Shown: in pieces, positions 55,004 through 63,938 of the stretch
Position numbering within the stretch: position 1 is the stretch's first letter
Layout: each line of letters opens with the position of its first letter
NCBI RefSeq assembly: GCF_965203655.1
Contig: NZ_CBDBDD010000008.1
Span: 496,001-560,000 of the forward strand
Length of the DNA: 64,000 nt
Direction: 5' to 3'
Source: Poriferisodalis sp965203655
GTDB taxonomy: Bacteria; Actinomycetota; Acidimicrobiia; Acidimicrobiales; Poriferisodalaceae
Notes under the pieces: model-generated
Told to the model about the DNA's origin: nothing
Database searches by the model: none
The model's input: the letters and a program-made list of their open reading frames with translations, nothing else
Made by a program: the position numbers and the translations under genes

Positions 55004-55767
55004 ACCCGCCAACAGCCACAGCAACGGCATCCGTGCTCGGGTGCGTCCCAGCTCGTGACCACTTGGCCCTCGCGCTCGATGTGCCCGATCGGAGCGCTGC
55101 CCTAGCGCTCGTGGAGCGTTTCGGGGCCGACTTCGGCGTTATGAAGGTCGGCCTTGAGCTGTTCCTCGCAGTGGGCCCGCAGATCGTGCGCGACATCGTG
55201 TCGGCGGGCAGCCGCGTGTTCCTGGACCTGAAGCTCCACGACATTCCGAACACGGTGGAGCACGCTGCTCGCTGCGCTGGTGAGATGGGAGTCTGGCTGC
55301 TCACCCTGCACACCCAGGGCGGTCCGGACATGCTGGCCGCGGGCGCTCGCGGCTTGAGCGACGGTGCCGCAAGCGCACGCCGCAGTGCCGCCGATGCGGG
55401 CTCGGGTGCCGAAGTGCCGATCGCACTCGGCGTCACCGTGCTCACCTCGGACGCTGACGCCCCCTCCGAGGCGCTGATTGGCCGCGCGCGACTGGCCGAG
55501 CGAGCCGGATGCGACGGCGTCGTGTGCGCCGCGCCCGATCTTGCGGTGGTGACCGACACCGTTCCGGGAATGCTCCGGGTGGTCCCAGGCATACGCCCCG
55601 CCGGGGCGCCGTCGGCCGATCAGCGCCGCGTCGCCACCCCTGCCGCAGCCATCGGCGCCGGCGCCGATGTGCTCGTCATCGGCCGAGCGGTCACCGCAGC
55701 GCCCGATCCGGATGCCGCAGCGGCAGCCATCGTCGCCGAGGTCGCTGCCGCCCTGGGTCAGCCGTAA
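55000..55767 (+). CDS. pyrF: Orotidine 5'-phosphate decarboxylase
   Basis: About 255 residues. LALALDVPDRSAALALVERFG, VMKVGLELFLAVGP, catalytic DLKLHDIPNTVEHA (D-x-K-x-x-D), VTVLTSDAD and PGIRPAG, then IGAGADVLVIGRAVT. Final step of UMP synthesis. I start at TTG 55000 because cggcggag lies 6 nt upstream and it overlaps the preceding small ORF. An ATG at 54928 would add 24 Gly/His-rich residues without family similarity; a GTG near 55033 is also possible. Confidence 0.93.
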   Translation: MNPPTATATASVLGCVPARDHLALALDVPDRSAALALVERFGADFGVMKVGLELFLAVGPQIVRDIVSAGSRVFLDLKLHDIPNTVEHAARCAGEMGVWLLTLHTQGGPDMLAAGARGLSDGAASARRSAADAGSGAEVPIALGVTVLTSDADAPSEALIGRARLAERAGCDGVVCAAPDLAVVTDTVPGMLRVVPGIRPAGAPSADQRRVATPAAAIGAGADVLVIGRAVTAAPDPDAAAAAIVAEVAAALGQP

Positions 55768-55820
55768 GAAGCCTCGCCGCCATCGAGCCCGGTGTCCCTA
55801 GGGCCTATCTGGCGCATAGC

Positions 55821-55826
55821 TACACT
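55821..55826 (+). promoter_or_regulatory. -10 box of leaderless mihF promoter
   Basis: TACACT (TAnnnT) ends 8 nt before the mihF ATG. The preceding gcgcatagc is the only other AT-containing patch; no ribosome site. Confidence 0.45.
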
Positions 55827-55834
55827 GCACCTCA

Positions 55835-56170
55835 ATGAGTCCGCTGCCTGAACTGAGTGACGAGCAGCGTGCCGAGGCGCTGGCCAAGGCCAAGGAGGCC
55901 CGCGAGGTCCGCGCAAACGTCAAGCATCGGTTGAAGATGGGCCTGCTCACCTTCGACGAGTTGCTGGCCGAAGCCGACACTGTCGAGAACGTCGGCAAGC
56001 TCAAGGCACTCGCTGCCTTGGAGTCGATGCCCGGTCTCGGCAAGGTCAAGGCCCGCCGACTGATGGCTGAGATTGGCATCGCCGACAACCGGCGGCTGCG
56101 GGGTCTCGGCGAGACGCAGCGGCGCCGTTTGAGCGAGCATTTCGCACAGGATTCCGCCTCAGGCGCGTGA
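55835..56170 (+). CDS. mihF: Actinobacterial integration host factor (mIHF)
   Basis: 111 residues. N-terminal charged helix (DEQRAEALAKAKEAREVRANVK), then helix-two-turn-helix elements with LESMPGLGKVKARRLMAEIGI and RRLRGLGETQRRRLSEHF. It matches the mycobacterial/streptomycete mIHF family, a nucleoid protein that bends DNA. mihF directly before gmk and rpoZ is a conserved actinobacterial order and supports the phylum assignment. Confidence 0.92.
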   Translation: MSPLPELSDEQRAEALAKAKEAREVRANVKHRLKMGLLTFDELLAEADTVENVGKLKALAALESMPGLGKVKARRLMAEIGIADNRRLRGLGETQRRRLSEHFAQDSASGA

Positions 56171-56180
56171 AGACAGTCGC

Positions 56181-56801
56181 ATGACCGACCCGGCGCCCAG
56201 CGGCGCTGCGAGTCATGGCGCGCTTGGGCGCGCACCGGGCGACAGCGCGCCTTGGGGCGTCACGCTGTACGTGGTGTGCGGGCCAGGTGGGGCTGGCAAG
56301 GGAACCATCGTGGCCGAGCTGGTGGCGCAGGACCCCACGCTGCTGCTGAGTAGATCGTGGACGACCCGCCCTCGTCGCGTCGGGGAGCCTGCCGAGGCCT
56401 ACACGTTCGTGACGGCCGAGGAGTTCGACGCCCGGATCTCAGCAGGCGGGTTCCTGGAGTGGGCCGACTTCTTCGAGTACCGCTATGGCACCCCGATGCC
56501 GCCGCCCGATCTCGACCGGGATCTGGTGCTCGAAATCGACGTGCAGGGTGCTGTTTCGGTGCGGAACCGTGATCCTGCCGCCTTGGTGATCATGGTGCTG
56601 CCGCCGAGCCGCGCCGAACAGGAGCGGCGCATGCGCCGCCGGGGCGATCCTGATGCAGATGTAGCACGCCGGCTCGCCAAGGCCGACGAGGAATTGCCCG
56701 TCGGCTACCGGATGGCTGATCTCATCGTTGTGAACCGGGATATCTCGAGCACGGTGTCGGAGATCGCCTCATTCGTGGAGCGCACCAGGTCCCGCCGGTA
56801 G
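56181..56801 (+). CDS. gmk: Guanylate kinase
   Basis: 206 residues. P-loop CGPGGAGKGTI near 28-36 (slightly altered from the usual SGPSGVGKGT), GMP-binding SRSWTTRPRRVGE, YTFVTAEEFDARISAGGFLEWADF, LVLEIDVQGAVSVR and a C-terminal lid with RRLAKADEEL. Converts GMP to GDP. ATG 56181 is used; the first 20 residues are Ala/Ser-rich and may be a disordered extension. Confidence 0.93.
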   Translation: MTDPAPSGAASHGALGRAPGDSAPWGVTLYVVCGPGGAGKGTIVAELVAQDPTLLLSRSWTTRPRRVGEPAEAYTFVTAEEFDARISAGGFLEWADFFEYRYGTPMPPPDLDRDLVLEIDVQGAVSVRNRDPAALVIMVLPPSRAEQERRMRRRGDPDADVARRLAKADEELPVGYRMADLIVVNRDISSTVSEIASFVERTRSRR

Positions 56802-56804
56802 CCT
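56799..56804 (+). promoter_or_regulatory. -10 box before rpoZ
   Basis: TAGCCT lies across the end of gmk, 10 nt before the rpoZ ATG, giving a leaderless or near-leaderless transcript in addition to read-through from gmk. Confidence 0.4.
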
Positions 56805-56814
56805 GCGACTTGCG

Positions 56815-57153
56815 ATGACTGAGTCAACCGACACCATGATCACCCCAGGGCTTGAAGATTTGCTCTCCAAGGTCGACTCGAAGTTCACGCTGGTGAGCCT
56901 CGCTGCCATGCGCTCGCGGCAGATCAACTCGTATTACAACCAGCTCGACGGCGGCATCGGCTCGGTTGTGCCGCCGCAGGTTGCTTCGGTTGCCCGCAAG
57001 CCCTTGTCGATCGCATTCGAGGAGATCGACGCCGACAAGATCACGTTCGAGCGGTTCGACCCCGAAGAGCGAGCACGGCTGGAGGCCGAAGCGCTCGCCG
57101 CGGCGGAGGCTGACGCAGCCATGCTCGAAGTGGTTCCCGACCTCGAGGCCTGA
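56815..57153 (+). CDS. rpoZ: RNA polymerase omega subunit
   Basis: 112 residues. Core omega motif LLSKVDSKFTLVSLAAMRSR and QINSYYNQL near 18-45, then VPPQVASVARKPLSIAFEEI, the actinobacterial form, and an acidic helical C-terminal tail (ARLEAEALAAAEADAAM). It promotes RNA polymerase assembly. The stop is followed 1 nt later by the likely TTG of coaBC. Confidence 0.92.
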   Translation: MTESTDTMITPGLEDLLSKVDSKFTLVSLAAMRSRQINSYYNQLDGGIGSVVPPQVASVARKPLSIAFEEIDADKITFERFDPEERARLEAEALAAAEADAAMLEVVPDLEA

Positions 57154-57154
57154 C

Positions 57155-58414
57155 TTGCCTGACGCTGCGGCGTCGCCGTTCGCCGGGCGCCGCGTGGTAT
57201 TGGGCGTGAGCGGTGGCATCGCCGCGTACAAGGCAGTGATCCTGTGCCGGCTGATGGTGGATGCGGGCGCCCATGTGGCCCCGGTGATGACCGCAGCGGC
57301 GCAGCGGTTCGTGGGCCGCGCAACGTTCGACGCCTTGGCCAGCGAGCGCGTGCAGACGTCGATTTTCGGCGAGGACGACCCGATCCCGCACACGACGCTG
57401 GGCCAGACGGCCGACGTGGTGGTCGTGGCGCCCGCCACGGCACGCGTCATCGGCAGCTATGCCGCGGGCATCTCCGACGGTTTGCTCACCGCCACGCTGC
57501 TCGCCACGCGGGCACCTGTGGTGGTGTGCCCTGCCATGCACTCCGAGATGTGGGAGCACGCCGCCGTGCAGCACAACATCGAGGTGCTGACCGGCCGGGG
57601 AGTGCACATGGTGGTGCCCGAGGCCGGTCGTCTCGCCGGCGGCGACATCGGCACGGGCCGCCTTGCCGAGCCGGCCACCATCTTCGAAGCCGTGGCCGAG
57701 GTGCTCGCTGAGCTGCCCGAACCAGACCCTGCCCGGCAGTCACCGCCGCCGCGCCGCGACTTCGCCGGCGTCAGCGTTACCGTCAGCGCCGGAGGCACCC
57801 GGGAGGCCATCGATCCGGTTCGCTTCATTGGCAACCGATCATCGGGCAAGCAGGGATACGCCATTGCCACTGCCGCTCGGGATCGCGGTGCAGAAGTGAC
57901 CTTGGTTACCAGCGCCCCGCTGGAACCGCCTGAGGGTGTTCGGGAAGTGCGCGTCACCTCGGCAGCTGAGATGGAGGCCGCTGTGGTGTCGCACGCAGGC
58001 GCCGACGTGATCATCATGGCTGCGGCAGTGGCCGACTTCCGGCCTGCCGACGTAGCCCCGCAGAAGATCAAGAAGGGCAACCCCGCCGACAGCGCCGAAG
58101 CCCCCGTCATCGTGCTTGAGCACACTCACGACATCCTCGCCGGACTCGGGGCGGCAAAGCCACCGGGTCAGGTGCTGGTCGGCTTCGCCGCCGAGACCGC
58201 TGACGTACTCGACAATGCTGCGGCGAAACTGGCTCGCAAGAACCTCGATGTGATGGTGGCCAACGATGTCTCGGCGGCCGGCGCAGGTTTCGCGCACGAC
58301 ACCAACATCGTGACGATCCTGCTGGCCGACGGCACGGTGCGGCCGCTGCCGATCTGCTCCAAGCGCGAGGTCGCCGACGCCGTTCTCGACACCGTCGCCG
58401 AACTGCGCCGGTAG
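57155..58414 (+). CDS. coaBC: Bifunctional phosphopantothenoylcysteine decarboxylase/synthetase
   Basis: 419 residues. CoaC flavoprotein half: VVLGVSGGIAAYKAVILCRLM, PHTTLGQTADVVVVAPATA, and PAMHSEMWEHAAV, in which His replaces the Asn of the E. coli PxMNxxMW motif, as I recall also for mycobacterial CoaBC. CoaB half: SAGGTREAIDPVRFIGNRSSG, AAAVADFRPA and NDVSAAGAGF. Two steps of coenzyme A synthesis. TTG 57155 has gagg 6 nt upstream. Longer in-frame readings lie inside rpoZ. Confidence 0.92.
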   Translation: MPDAAASPFAGRRVVLGVSGGIAAYKAVILCRLMVDAGAHVAPVMTAAAQRFVGRATFDALASERVQTSIFGEDDPIPHTTLGQTADVVVVAPATARVIGSYAAGISDGLLTATLLATRAPVVVCPAMHSEMWEHAAVQHNIEVLTGRGVHMVVPEAGRLAGGDIGTGRLAEPATIFEAVAEVLAELPEPDPARQSPPPRRDFAGVSVTVSAGGTREAIDPVRFIGNRSSGKQGYAIATAARDRGAEVTLVTSAPLEPPEGVREVRVTSAAEMEAAVVSHAGADVIIMAAAVADFRPADVAPQKIKKGNPADSAEAPVIVLEHTHDILAGLGAAKPPGQVLVGFAAETADVLDNAAAKLARKNLDVMVANDVSAAGAGFAHDTNIVTILLADGTVRPLPICSKREVADAVLDTVAELRR

Positions 58415-58460
58415 TTCTCTGCGCTGGCGCACCCTTTGCTGCGTCGCGACCTCGTTCGTC

Positions 58461-58466
58461 TAGCCT
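58461..58466 (+). promoter_or_regulatory. Candidate -10 box of metK
   Basis: TAGCCT, with a TTGCTG element 19 nt upstream (58436-58441). It predicts a leader of about 65 nt before the TTG start of metK. The leader shows no SAM-riboswitch-like conserved structure. Confidence 0.35.
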
Positions 58467-58539
58467 TGCCGCGCTGCTCCGAATGCATGCAGCGACAGGC
58501 CCAGACCACCGACTGATCACGACCGAATCGGGAGCCACA

Positions 58540-59700
58540 TTGAACCAGTGGACCTTCACCTCAGAATCGGTGACCGAGGGCCATCCGGACAAGATGGCTG
58601 ATCAGATCTCCGACGCCATCCTCGACACCCTGCTCATGCACGACCGGGATGCCCGCGTGGCCGTCGAGACACTGGTCACGACTGGGCTGGTCGTGGTGGC
58701 GGGCGAGGTGTCTACCGAGGCCTACGTGGACATTCCACGGGTAGTCCGCGACACGATCATCGGGATCGGGTACGACCACGGCGAGCTCGGATTCGACGGC
58801 AACACCTGCGGCGTGATGATCGCGCTCGACGAGCAGTCGCCGGAGATCACCAAAGGCGTGTTCGGCGGCAAAGATCAAGGGGCCGGCGACCAAGGCATGA
58901 TGTTCGGCTTCGCCTGCCGGGAGACCGAAGCGCTGATGCCGCTGCCGATCTATGTGGCTCACCGCATGGCCGAGCAGCTGACCGAGGCCCGCAGATCCGG
59001 CCGCATCCCGTACCTGCGGCCCGATGGCAAGACCCAGGTGAGCTTCGAGTACCACGACGGCGAGCCGGTCGCACTGCGCACCGTGGTCGTGTCGGCTCAA
59101 CACCGGGAGGGGATCGAGATCGCGGCCATGATGCGCCCCGATCTCCTCGAGCACGTCATCGGCCCCACGCTTGGCGAACAGTTCGCCGAGGAAGACTTCG
59201 AACTGCTCGTGAACCCATCGGGCAGCTTCGTCAGCGGCGGGCCGGTCGCCGACGCCGGTTTGACGGGGCGCAAGATCATCGTTGACACCTACGGCGGCTA
59301 TGCCCGTCACGGCGGCGGCGCATTCAGCGGCAAGGACCCGTCAAAGGTCGACCGCTCGGCGGCGTACGGCGCACGCTGGGTCGCGAAGAACCTCGTGGCG
59401 GCCGGGGCAGCAGACCGTTGCGAGATGCAAGTGGCCTATGCCATCGGGCGTGCCCACCCCGTCTCGGTGCTGGTGGAGACGTTCGGCACTGCAGAAGTCG
59501 ATCCGGCGGCCATCTCGTCGGCAGTGGCTGAGGTGTTCGACCTGCGGCCAGCGGCGCTCGTGGCTGAACTGGATCTGCGACGCCCCATCTACAAGGCGAC
59601 AGCGGCCTACGGGCACTTCGGCCGCGAACCTGACGGCGCGACATTCCCTTGGGAACGCCTCAACCGGGTCGACGAACTCAAGTCCGCACTGGGCCTCTAA
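58540..59700 (+). CDS. metK: S-adenosylmethionine synthetase
   Basis: 386 residues. FTSESVTEGHPDKMADQISDAILD (split motif at the N-terminus), GAGDQGMMFGFACRET, P-loop-like GGGAFSGKDPSKVDRSAAYGARW, then CEMQVAYAIGRAHPVSV. TTG 58540 has gggag 5 nt upstream and gives the standard N-terminus (NQWTFTSES); ATG 58483 would add 19 unconserved residues. Makes the methyl donor for the methyltransferases in the window. Confidence 0.95.
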   Translation: MNQWTFTSESVTEGHPDKMADQISDAILDTLLMHDRDARVAVETLVTTGLVVVAGEVSTEAYVDIPRVVRDTIIGIGYDHGELGFDGNTCGVMIALDEQSPEITKGVFGGKDQGAGDQGMMFGFACRETEALMPLPIYVAHRMAEQLTEARRSGRIPYLRPDGKTQVSFEYHDGEPVALRTVVVSAQHREGIEIAAMMRPDLLEHVIGPTLGEQFAEEDFELLVNPSGSFVSGGPVADAGLTGRKIIVDTYGGYARHGGGAFSGKDPSKVDRSAAYGARWVAKNLVAAGAADRCEMQVAYAIGRAHPVSVLVETFGTAEVDPAAISSAVAEVFDLRPAALVAELDLRRPIYKATAAYGHFGREPDGATFPWERLNRVDELKSALGL

Positions 59701-59726
59701 GGAGCCACCCAAGGCAGACTGCGTCG

Positions 59727-61583
59727 ATGCGGCAGGCGGTGCAGGTGCTGGTGGACGAGCCAGCCATCGACCGCGAGTTCACGTACCTCCTGCCGCCGGA
59801 GATGGCCTCCGGACGTGTACCGGTCACCGTCGGCACCATCGTGCGAGTGGTGCTCAACCGTCGCCGCCTGCGCGGCTGGGTGACCGCGCTCGATGCACCG
59901 ATGCCCGCCGACTTGGAGTTGGCGCCGATCAGCAGCGTCGTCGGCGTGGGGCCGCCGCCGCATGTGGTCGAGTTGGCGAGTTGGGCCGCGTGGCGATGGG
60001 CCGGCACCAGGGCCCACTTCTTGCGTACGGCAAGCCCGGATCGCGTCGTCAAGGGTCTTCCGACGAGTCCTCCGGTGAGTCTGCCGAGCGTCGTGTCCGA
60101 TGAGGGGGCCGACACTCCCGAATGGGTCGGAGAAGCGTTCGCTGTGCCTGCGCCAGCCGGCGGTGGGCTGCCGGCCGTCGTTCGTCTCGGCCCGTGCGTC
60201 GACGAGTGGCCGTTGGTAGTCGAAGCACTGCGCCACGGTCGCGCTCTCGTGCTCGTGCCTACCGTGGCGTGGGCGGCACGGCTGGTGGGCAGGCTGCGCC
60301 AAGCGGGCGTGTCAACTGCACTCGCTCCACGCGACTGGGCCGGGGCAGCCTCGGCGCATGCGGTTGTGGGGACCCGCGCCGGGGCATGGGCCCCGAGCGG
60401 CCGGCTCGATGTGGTCGTCGTGCTTGACGAACACGACGAGGCGTACCAGGGGGAGGCGGCACCTACGTGGAATGCCCGTGATGTGGCGGTCGAGCGGGCC
60501 CGTCGCGACGGTGCCCGCTGCTTGCTGGTGGGGCCGATGCCGTCGCCGGAAGCGATGTCATCAGCGTCATCGGTCACCACCGCTCCTCGCTCAGATGAGC
60601 GCGAAGCCTGGCCTCGAGTGCAGATTGCAGACCGACGCCACGACGACCCAGCGACGGGGGAGTGGTGCGGTGAAGACCTCGCGGAGCTGCTGCGCAGCGA
60701 TGACACCGTGGTGTGCGTGCTGAACCGACTCGGCCGGGCGCGCCTCGCCTACTGCGCCTCGTGCGGCGAACTGGCGCGCTCGCACGTGAGCGGCCGTGCG
60801 CTGCGGCTGGAGAATCAGCAGTTCACCGACCCCGACAGTGGTGAAGTCCGGCCCGCGGTGTGCGAGTTCTGCGGAGCCACAAAGTTCCGGCGTGCCCGGG
60901 TCGGGGTGAAGGGCGTCGCCGAAGAGATGGAGCGCTTGGCTCGCCGTCCTGTCGCCCAGATAGTCGGCGGCGTAGCGCCAGATGCAACCGGCGCCAGCAC
61001 GGGCCCCGGTGCTGCCGACGGCGGCGCTGGAGCATCGTCCCGTCGCCAGCAACCGCGACCACAGACGCGGCAGCCTGCGCTCTACATCGGCACCGAAGCA
61101 GTGCTGCACCGGGTGCCGTCGGCAGACGCGGTCGTGTTCGTCGACTTCGACCAGGAACTCACGGCGCCCCGCTACCGGGCCGGTGAAGAGGCGTTCGCTC
61201 TGCTCGTGCGTGCAGCACGCTTGGTGGGCCCGCGTTCGGGCAGCGGCAGCATCTTGGTGCAGACCCGGCTGCCTGATCATCCGGTTCTGACGGCGGCAGC
61301 CGAGGCCGATCCCAGCGATTGGCTGCGTGCCGAGGTCGAGCGTCGTTCGGCGATGCGACAGCCGCCCGCTGCAGCGTGGGCGCTGGTGTCCGGCGCCGCG
61401 GCCCCGGGCTACATCGACAGTCTCGCGGCGGGCCTGCATGCCAGCTCGCTCGACATAGCGGGACCCGCCGACGGAACATGGCGCATTCGCAGCGACGACA
61501 GCGACACGCTGCTGGACGCTCTGGCAACCGCAGAGCGACCGTCGGGGAGGCTGCGAGTAGCGGTCGATCCTCTGCGCGCCTGA
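59727..61583 (+). CDS. priA: Degenerate primosomal protein N' (PriA-like)
   Basis: 618 residues. The N-terminal 3'-DNA-binding domain resembles PriA (VQVLVDEPAIDREFTYLLPPEM; VRVVLNRRRLRGWVTAL). The helicase core is eroded: no Walker A Lys, only a DEHDEAYQ Walker B-like site, and one zinc site (YCASCG and CEFCG) instead of two. Actinobacterial PriA proteins are generally reported to lack helicase motifs; this one has also lost half the zinc cysteines. Probably a structural replication-restart factor. ATG 59727 is chosen over longer readings inside metK. Confidence 0.85.
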   Translation: MRQAVQVLVDEPAIDREFTYLLPPEMASGRVPVTVGTIVRVVLNRRRLRGWVTALDAPMPADLELAPISSVVGVGPPPHVVELASWAAWRWAGTRAHFLRTASPDRVVKGLPTSPPVSLPSVVSDEGADTPEWVGEAFAVPAPAGGGLPAVVRLGPCVDEWPLVVEALRHGRALVLVPTVAWAARLVGRLRQAGVSTALAPRDWAGAASAHAVVGTRAGAWAPSGRLDVVVVLDEHDEAYQGEAAPTWNARDVAVERARRDGARCLLVGPMPSPEAMSSASSVTTAPRSDEREAWPRVQIADRRHDDPATGEWCGEDLAELLRSDDTVVCVLNRLGRARLAYCASCGELARSHVSGRALRLENQQFTDPDSGEVRPAVCEFCGATKFRRARVGVKGVAEEMERLARRPVAQIVGGVAPDATGASTGPGAADGGAGASSRRQQPRPQTRQPALYIGTEAVLHRVPSADAVVFVDFDQELTAPRYRAGEEAFALLVRAARLVGPRSGSGSILVQTRLPDHPVLTAAAEADPSDWLRAEVERRSAMRQPPAAAWALVSGAAAPGYIDSLAAGLHASSLDIAGPADGTWRIRSDDSDTLLDALATAERPSGRLRVAVDPLRA

Positions 61584-61606
61584 CTGGGCGTGCGCGGGCA
61601 CGCCGG

Positions 61607-61612
61607 TAGCCT
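61607..61612 (+). promoter_or_regulatory. -10 box of near-leaderless def promoter
   Basis: TAGCCT ends 9 nt before the def ATG, with no ribosome site between. Confidence 0.45.
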
Positions 61613-61621
61613 CCGAAATCC

Positions 61622-62191
61622 ATGGCAGGCACGTTCGAGATCCGGCTGATGGGCGATCCGGTGCTGCGCCAGCGCGCCGCCGAGATCACCGACATCGACG
61701 GCCGCGTGGCGCGCATGGTCGATGACATGCTGCCGGCCATGTACGAGGCCGAGGGCATCGGGCTAGCGGCCCCGCAAGTGGGCATTCAGCGCCGTCTGTT
61801 CATCTTCGACCTCTACGAGGGCGACGGCCCCCAGACGCTCATCAATCCCGAGATCGTCGAGAGCGACGGCGAGTGGACCTACACCGAGGGGTGTCTGTCG
61901 GTGCCTGGTCTGACCTTCGAGATCGTGCGTCCGAAAGAAGTGCACATCGTCGGACGTGACCTTGACGGCAACGAGGTCAGCATCGAGGCCGATGAGCTAC
62001 AGGCCCGCCTGTTCCAGCACGAGCTGGATCATCTCGACGGCGTCCTGCTCGTCGACCATCTCGAAAAGGCCGAGCGCAAGGAGGCACTGCGAGAGTGGCG
62101 AGTCCAGCTCGCGCAGCTGCAATCCGGCACCAATGGGCCGGCGCAAAGCGGCCCCGTCCCGCTCGTGGGCCGCAATGCCGCGGGGGACTGA
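61622..62191 (+). CDS. def: Peptide deformylase
   Basis: 189 residues. All three signature motifs are present: GIGLAAPQVG near 45, EGCLSVPG near 90 (metal Cys), and QHELDHLDGVLLVD near 132 (HExxH). Removes the N-formyl group from new proteins. The C-terminal 30 residues (SGTNGPAQSGPVPLVGRN) are a disordered extension. It precedes fmt, which adds the formyl group. Confidence 0.95.
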   Translation: MAGTFEIRLMGDPVLRQRAAEITDIDGRVARMVDDMLPAMYEAEGIGLAAPQVGIQRRLFIFDLYEGDGPQTLINPEIVESDGEWTYTEGCLSVPGLTFEIVRPKEVHIVGRDLDGNEVSIEADELQARLFQHELDHLDGVLLVDHLEKAERKEALREWRVQLAQLQSGTNGPAQSGPVPLVGRNAAGD

Positions 62192-62302
62192 GCACTCCCC
62201 GGCTGTCGCTCGCAACGTGTGCAAGGCGAAACCGCTGTCCGGGATCCGGCCGCGCTGGCTCGCCTCCTCGGGCAGGCCCGATCACAGGGCGGTCTTCCCG
62301 TG

Positions 62303-63199
62303 ATGTCACTCAGCTTGCCGCTGCCGCCACCACGGCCACGCCGGATCGCTTTCGCTGGCACCCCGGATGACGCAGTGCCGGCCCTGCAGGCGCTCGCCGA
62401 GGCTGGGTTCGAGATTCCCGTCGTGGTGACGGGCGCTCCACGTCGGCGTAGTCGCCGAGGCAGCGATACCCCGAGCTCGGTCGCCGCTGCCGCCGAAGGG
62501 TTGAGCCTGCCGGTCAGCCACGATCCGGCCGATCTCGCCGGCTGCGACGCCGACTGCGCGGTCGTGGTGGCCTACGGGAAGCTCATCGGTGAGGACCTGC
62601 TGGCGGTCATGCCCATGCTCAACCTGCACTTCTCGCTGCTGCCGCGCTGGCGGGGCGCCGCTCCGGTCGAACGGGCGCTGCTGGCAGGTGACGATCGCAC
62701 GGGCGTGTCACTCATGGCGTTGGAAGCGACGCTCGACACGGGACCGGTCTACTGGCACCGCGAGGTGCCCATCGGCCCGGCCGATACTGCAGCGGGCCTT
62801 CGCCGCCGCCTCGCGCGAGATGGCGCACTGCGCCTTGCAGATTCGCTCCATGGGGGCCTCAGCGCGCCCCGACCGCAAGCAGGCGAGCCGACCTATGCAC
62901 GCAAGCTGACCCCAGCGGACCGCCAGATCGACTGGTCCCAGCCGACGGCCGTCATCGACCGGCAGATCCGGGTCGGCGGTGCGTGGACCACGCTCGACGG
63001 CGAGCGCTTCATCGTCCGCAAGGCGAACCCGCTCGCGGACGGGCCCGATGATCCGCCCGGAACCCTGCGCGATGGCTCCGTGGCGACGAGAGACGGCATG
63101 ATCCGCCCGGCCGTCGTGCAGCCCGCCGGCCGGGTTGCGATCGATGCCCAAGATTGGCTGCGCGGCGCGCGCCTGCCGTCCGGCACCCGCTTCGGCTGA
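62303..63199 (+). CDS. fmt: Methionyl-tRNA formyltransferase
   Basis: 298 residues, slightly short. RIAFAGTPDDAVPALQAL, VVVAYGKLIGEDLL, formyl-THF-binding NLHFSLLPRWRGAAPVERA, TGVSLMALEATLDTGPV, and a C-terminal domain with YARKLTPADRQIDWSQP. ATG 62303 gives the usual short leader before RIAFAGT; the 28 residues upstream in frame are unconserved. Confidence 0.93.
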   Translation: MSLSLPLPPPRPRRIAFAGTPDDAVPALQALAEAGFEIPVVVTGAPRRRSRRGSDTPSSVAAAAEGLSLPVSHDPADLAGCDADCAVVVAYGKLIGEDLLAVMPMLNLHFSLLPRWRGAAPVERALLAGDDRTGVSLMALEATLDTGPVYWHREVPIGPADTAAGLRRRLARDGALRLADSLHGGLSAPRPQAGEPTYARKLTPADRQIDWSQPTAVIDRQIRVGGAWTTLDGERFIVRKANPLADGPDDPPGTLRDGSVATRDGMIRPAVVQPAGRVAIDAQDWLRGARLPSGTRFG

Positions 63200-63268
63200 C
63201 CACGGGCCCGATTGGCAGTCCAGCCCATCAGTCTTCTCGCCGGCCAATCGCGTCGCCGGTCAGTCTCG

Positions 63269-63274
63269 TAGCGT
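63269..63274 (+). promoter_or_regulatory. -10 box of leaderless phosphodiesterase gene
   Basis: TAGCGT ends 6 nt before the ATG at 63281, the spacing expected when transcription starts on the start codon. Confidence 0.45.
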
Positions 63275-63280
63275 GTTCGG

Positions 63281-63856
63281 ATGCGCATCGGGCTGATCTC
63301 GGACACGCACATTCCCGAAGCCGCTCCCGAGCTGTGGCCCGAGGCCTACGCGGCCATGGAGGGCTGCGACGCCATCTTGCATGCTGGCGACATCTACGAC
63401 ATCTCGGTGGTCGATCGGCTCAACGAGATCGCGCCCACTTGGGCCGCCCGCGGCAACGGCGACGACGGCTCGTCAGGGCGAGACGTGCAGCCCGATCATC
63501 CGCTGCTGGCCAACGCGTGGGCGCACACCTTCAGCGGCGTTCGGGTCGGCCTCACCCACCACCTGCCCGTACCCGAGCTGTCGTTCTACACCGTGGCAGA
63601 CGCAATCGAGCGGCACTTCGGCGCCGACGAGCGGCTCGACGTGTGCGTGTACGGCGATACGCACGTCCACCGCATCGACACGCTGTCCGGCGTGCTCTGT
63701 GTCAATCCAGGATCGCCCACGTTCCCGCGCAACCTCAGCGCCCAGCTCGGCACCGTCGGCTATCTCGACATAGAAGACGGCCGCGCAACACCGTCGCTGT
63801 GGCAGCTCACCCCCGGCGGCCTCGAACCCACCGAGTCCTGGGACCGCGAGATCTGA
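63281..63856 (+). CDS. YfcE/MJ0936-type metallophosphoesterase
   Basis: 191 residues. Calcineurin-like motifs in order: GLISDTHIPE (DxH), ILHAGDIYD (GD), AARGNGDD (GNxD in place of GNHD), LTHHLPVPE (His), and VYGDTHVHRI (GHTH-type). C-terminal VNPGSPTFPR is typical of YfcE proteins. Members hydrolyse phosphodiesters in vitro; the natural substrate is unknown. Confidence 0.88.
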   Translation: MRIGLISDTHIPEAAPELWPEAYAAMEGCDAILHAGDIYDISVVDRLNEIAPTWAARGNGDDGSSGRDVQPDHPLLANAWAHTFSGVRVGLTHHLPVPELSFYTVADAIERHFGADERLDVCVYGDTHVHRIDTLSGVLCVNPGSPTFPRNLSAQLGTVGYLDIEDGRATPSLWQLTPGGLEPTESWDREI

Positions 63857-63926
63857 TGCGGCTTGGAGGCCAGCCCGCAAGTCAGCGGCATTCCCTGGCC
63901 AGAGCGGCTTCATTCACCGCTGCGAG

Positions 63927-63932
63927 TAGGGT
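63927..63932 (+). promoter_or_regulatory. -10 box of the last, partial gene
   Basis: TAGGGT ends 6 nt before GTG 63939, matching the leaderless pattern seen elsewhere in the window. Confidence 0.4.
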
Positions 63933-63938
63933 CAAGCC

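Noticed and set aside
58415..58539. SAM riboswitch before metK
   Set aside because: The leader is only about 125 bases and shows no multi-helix junction or conserved SAM-I core.
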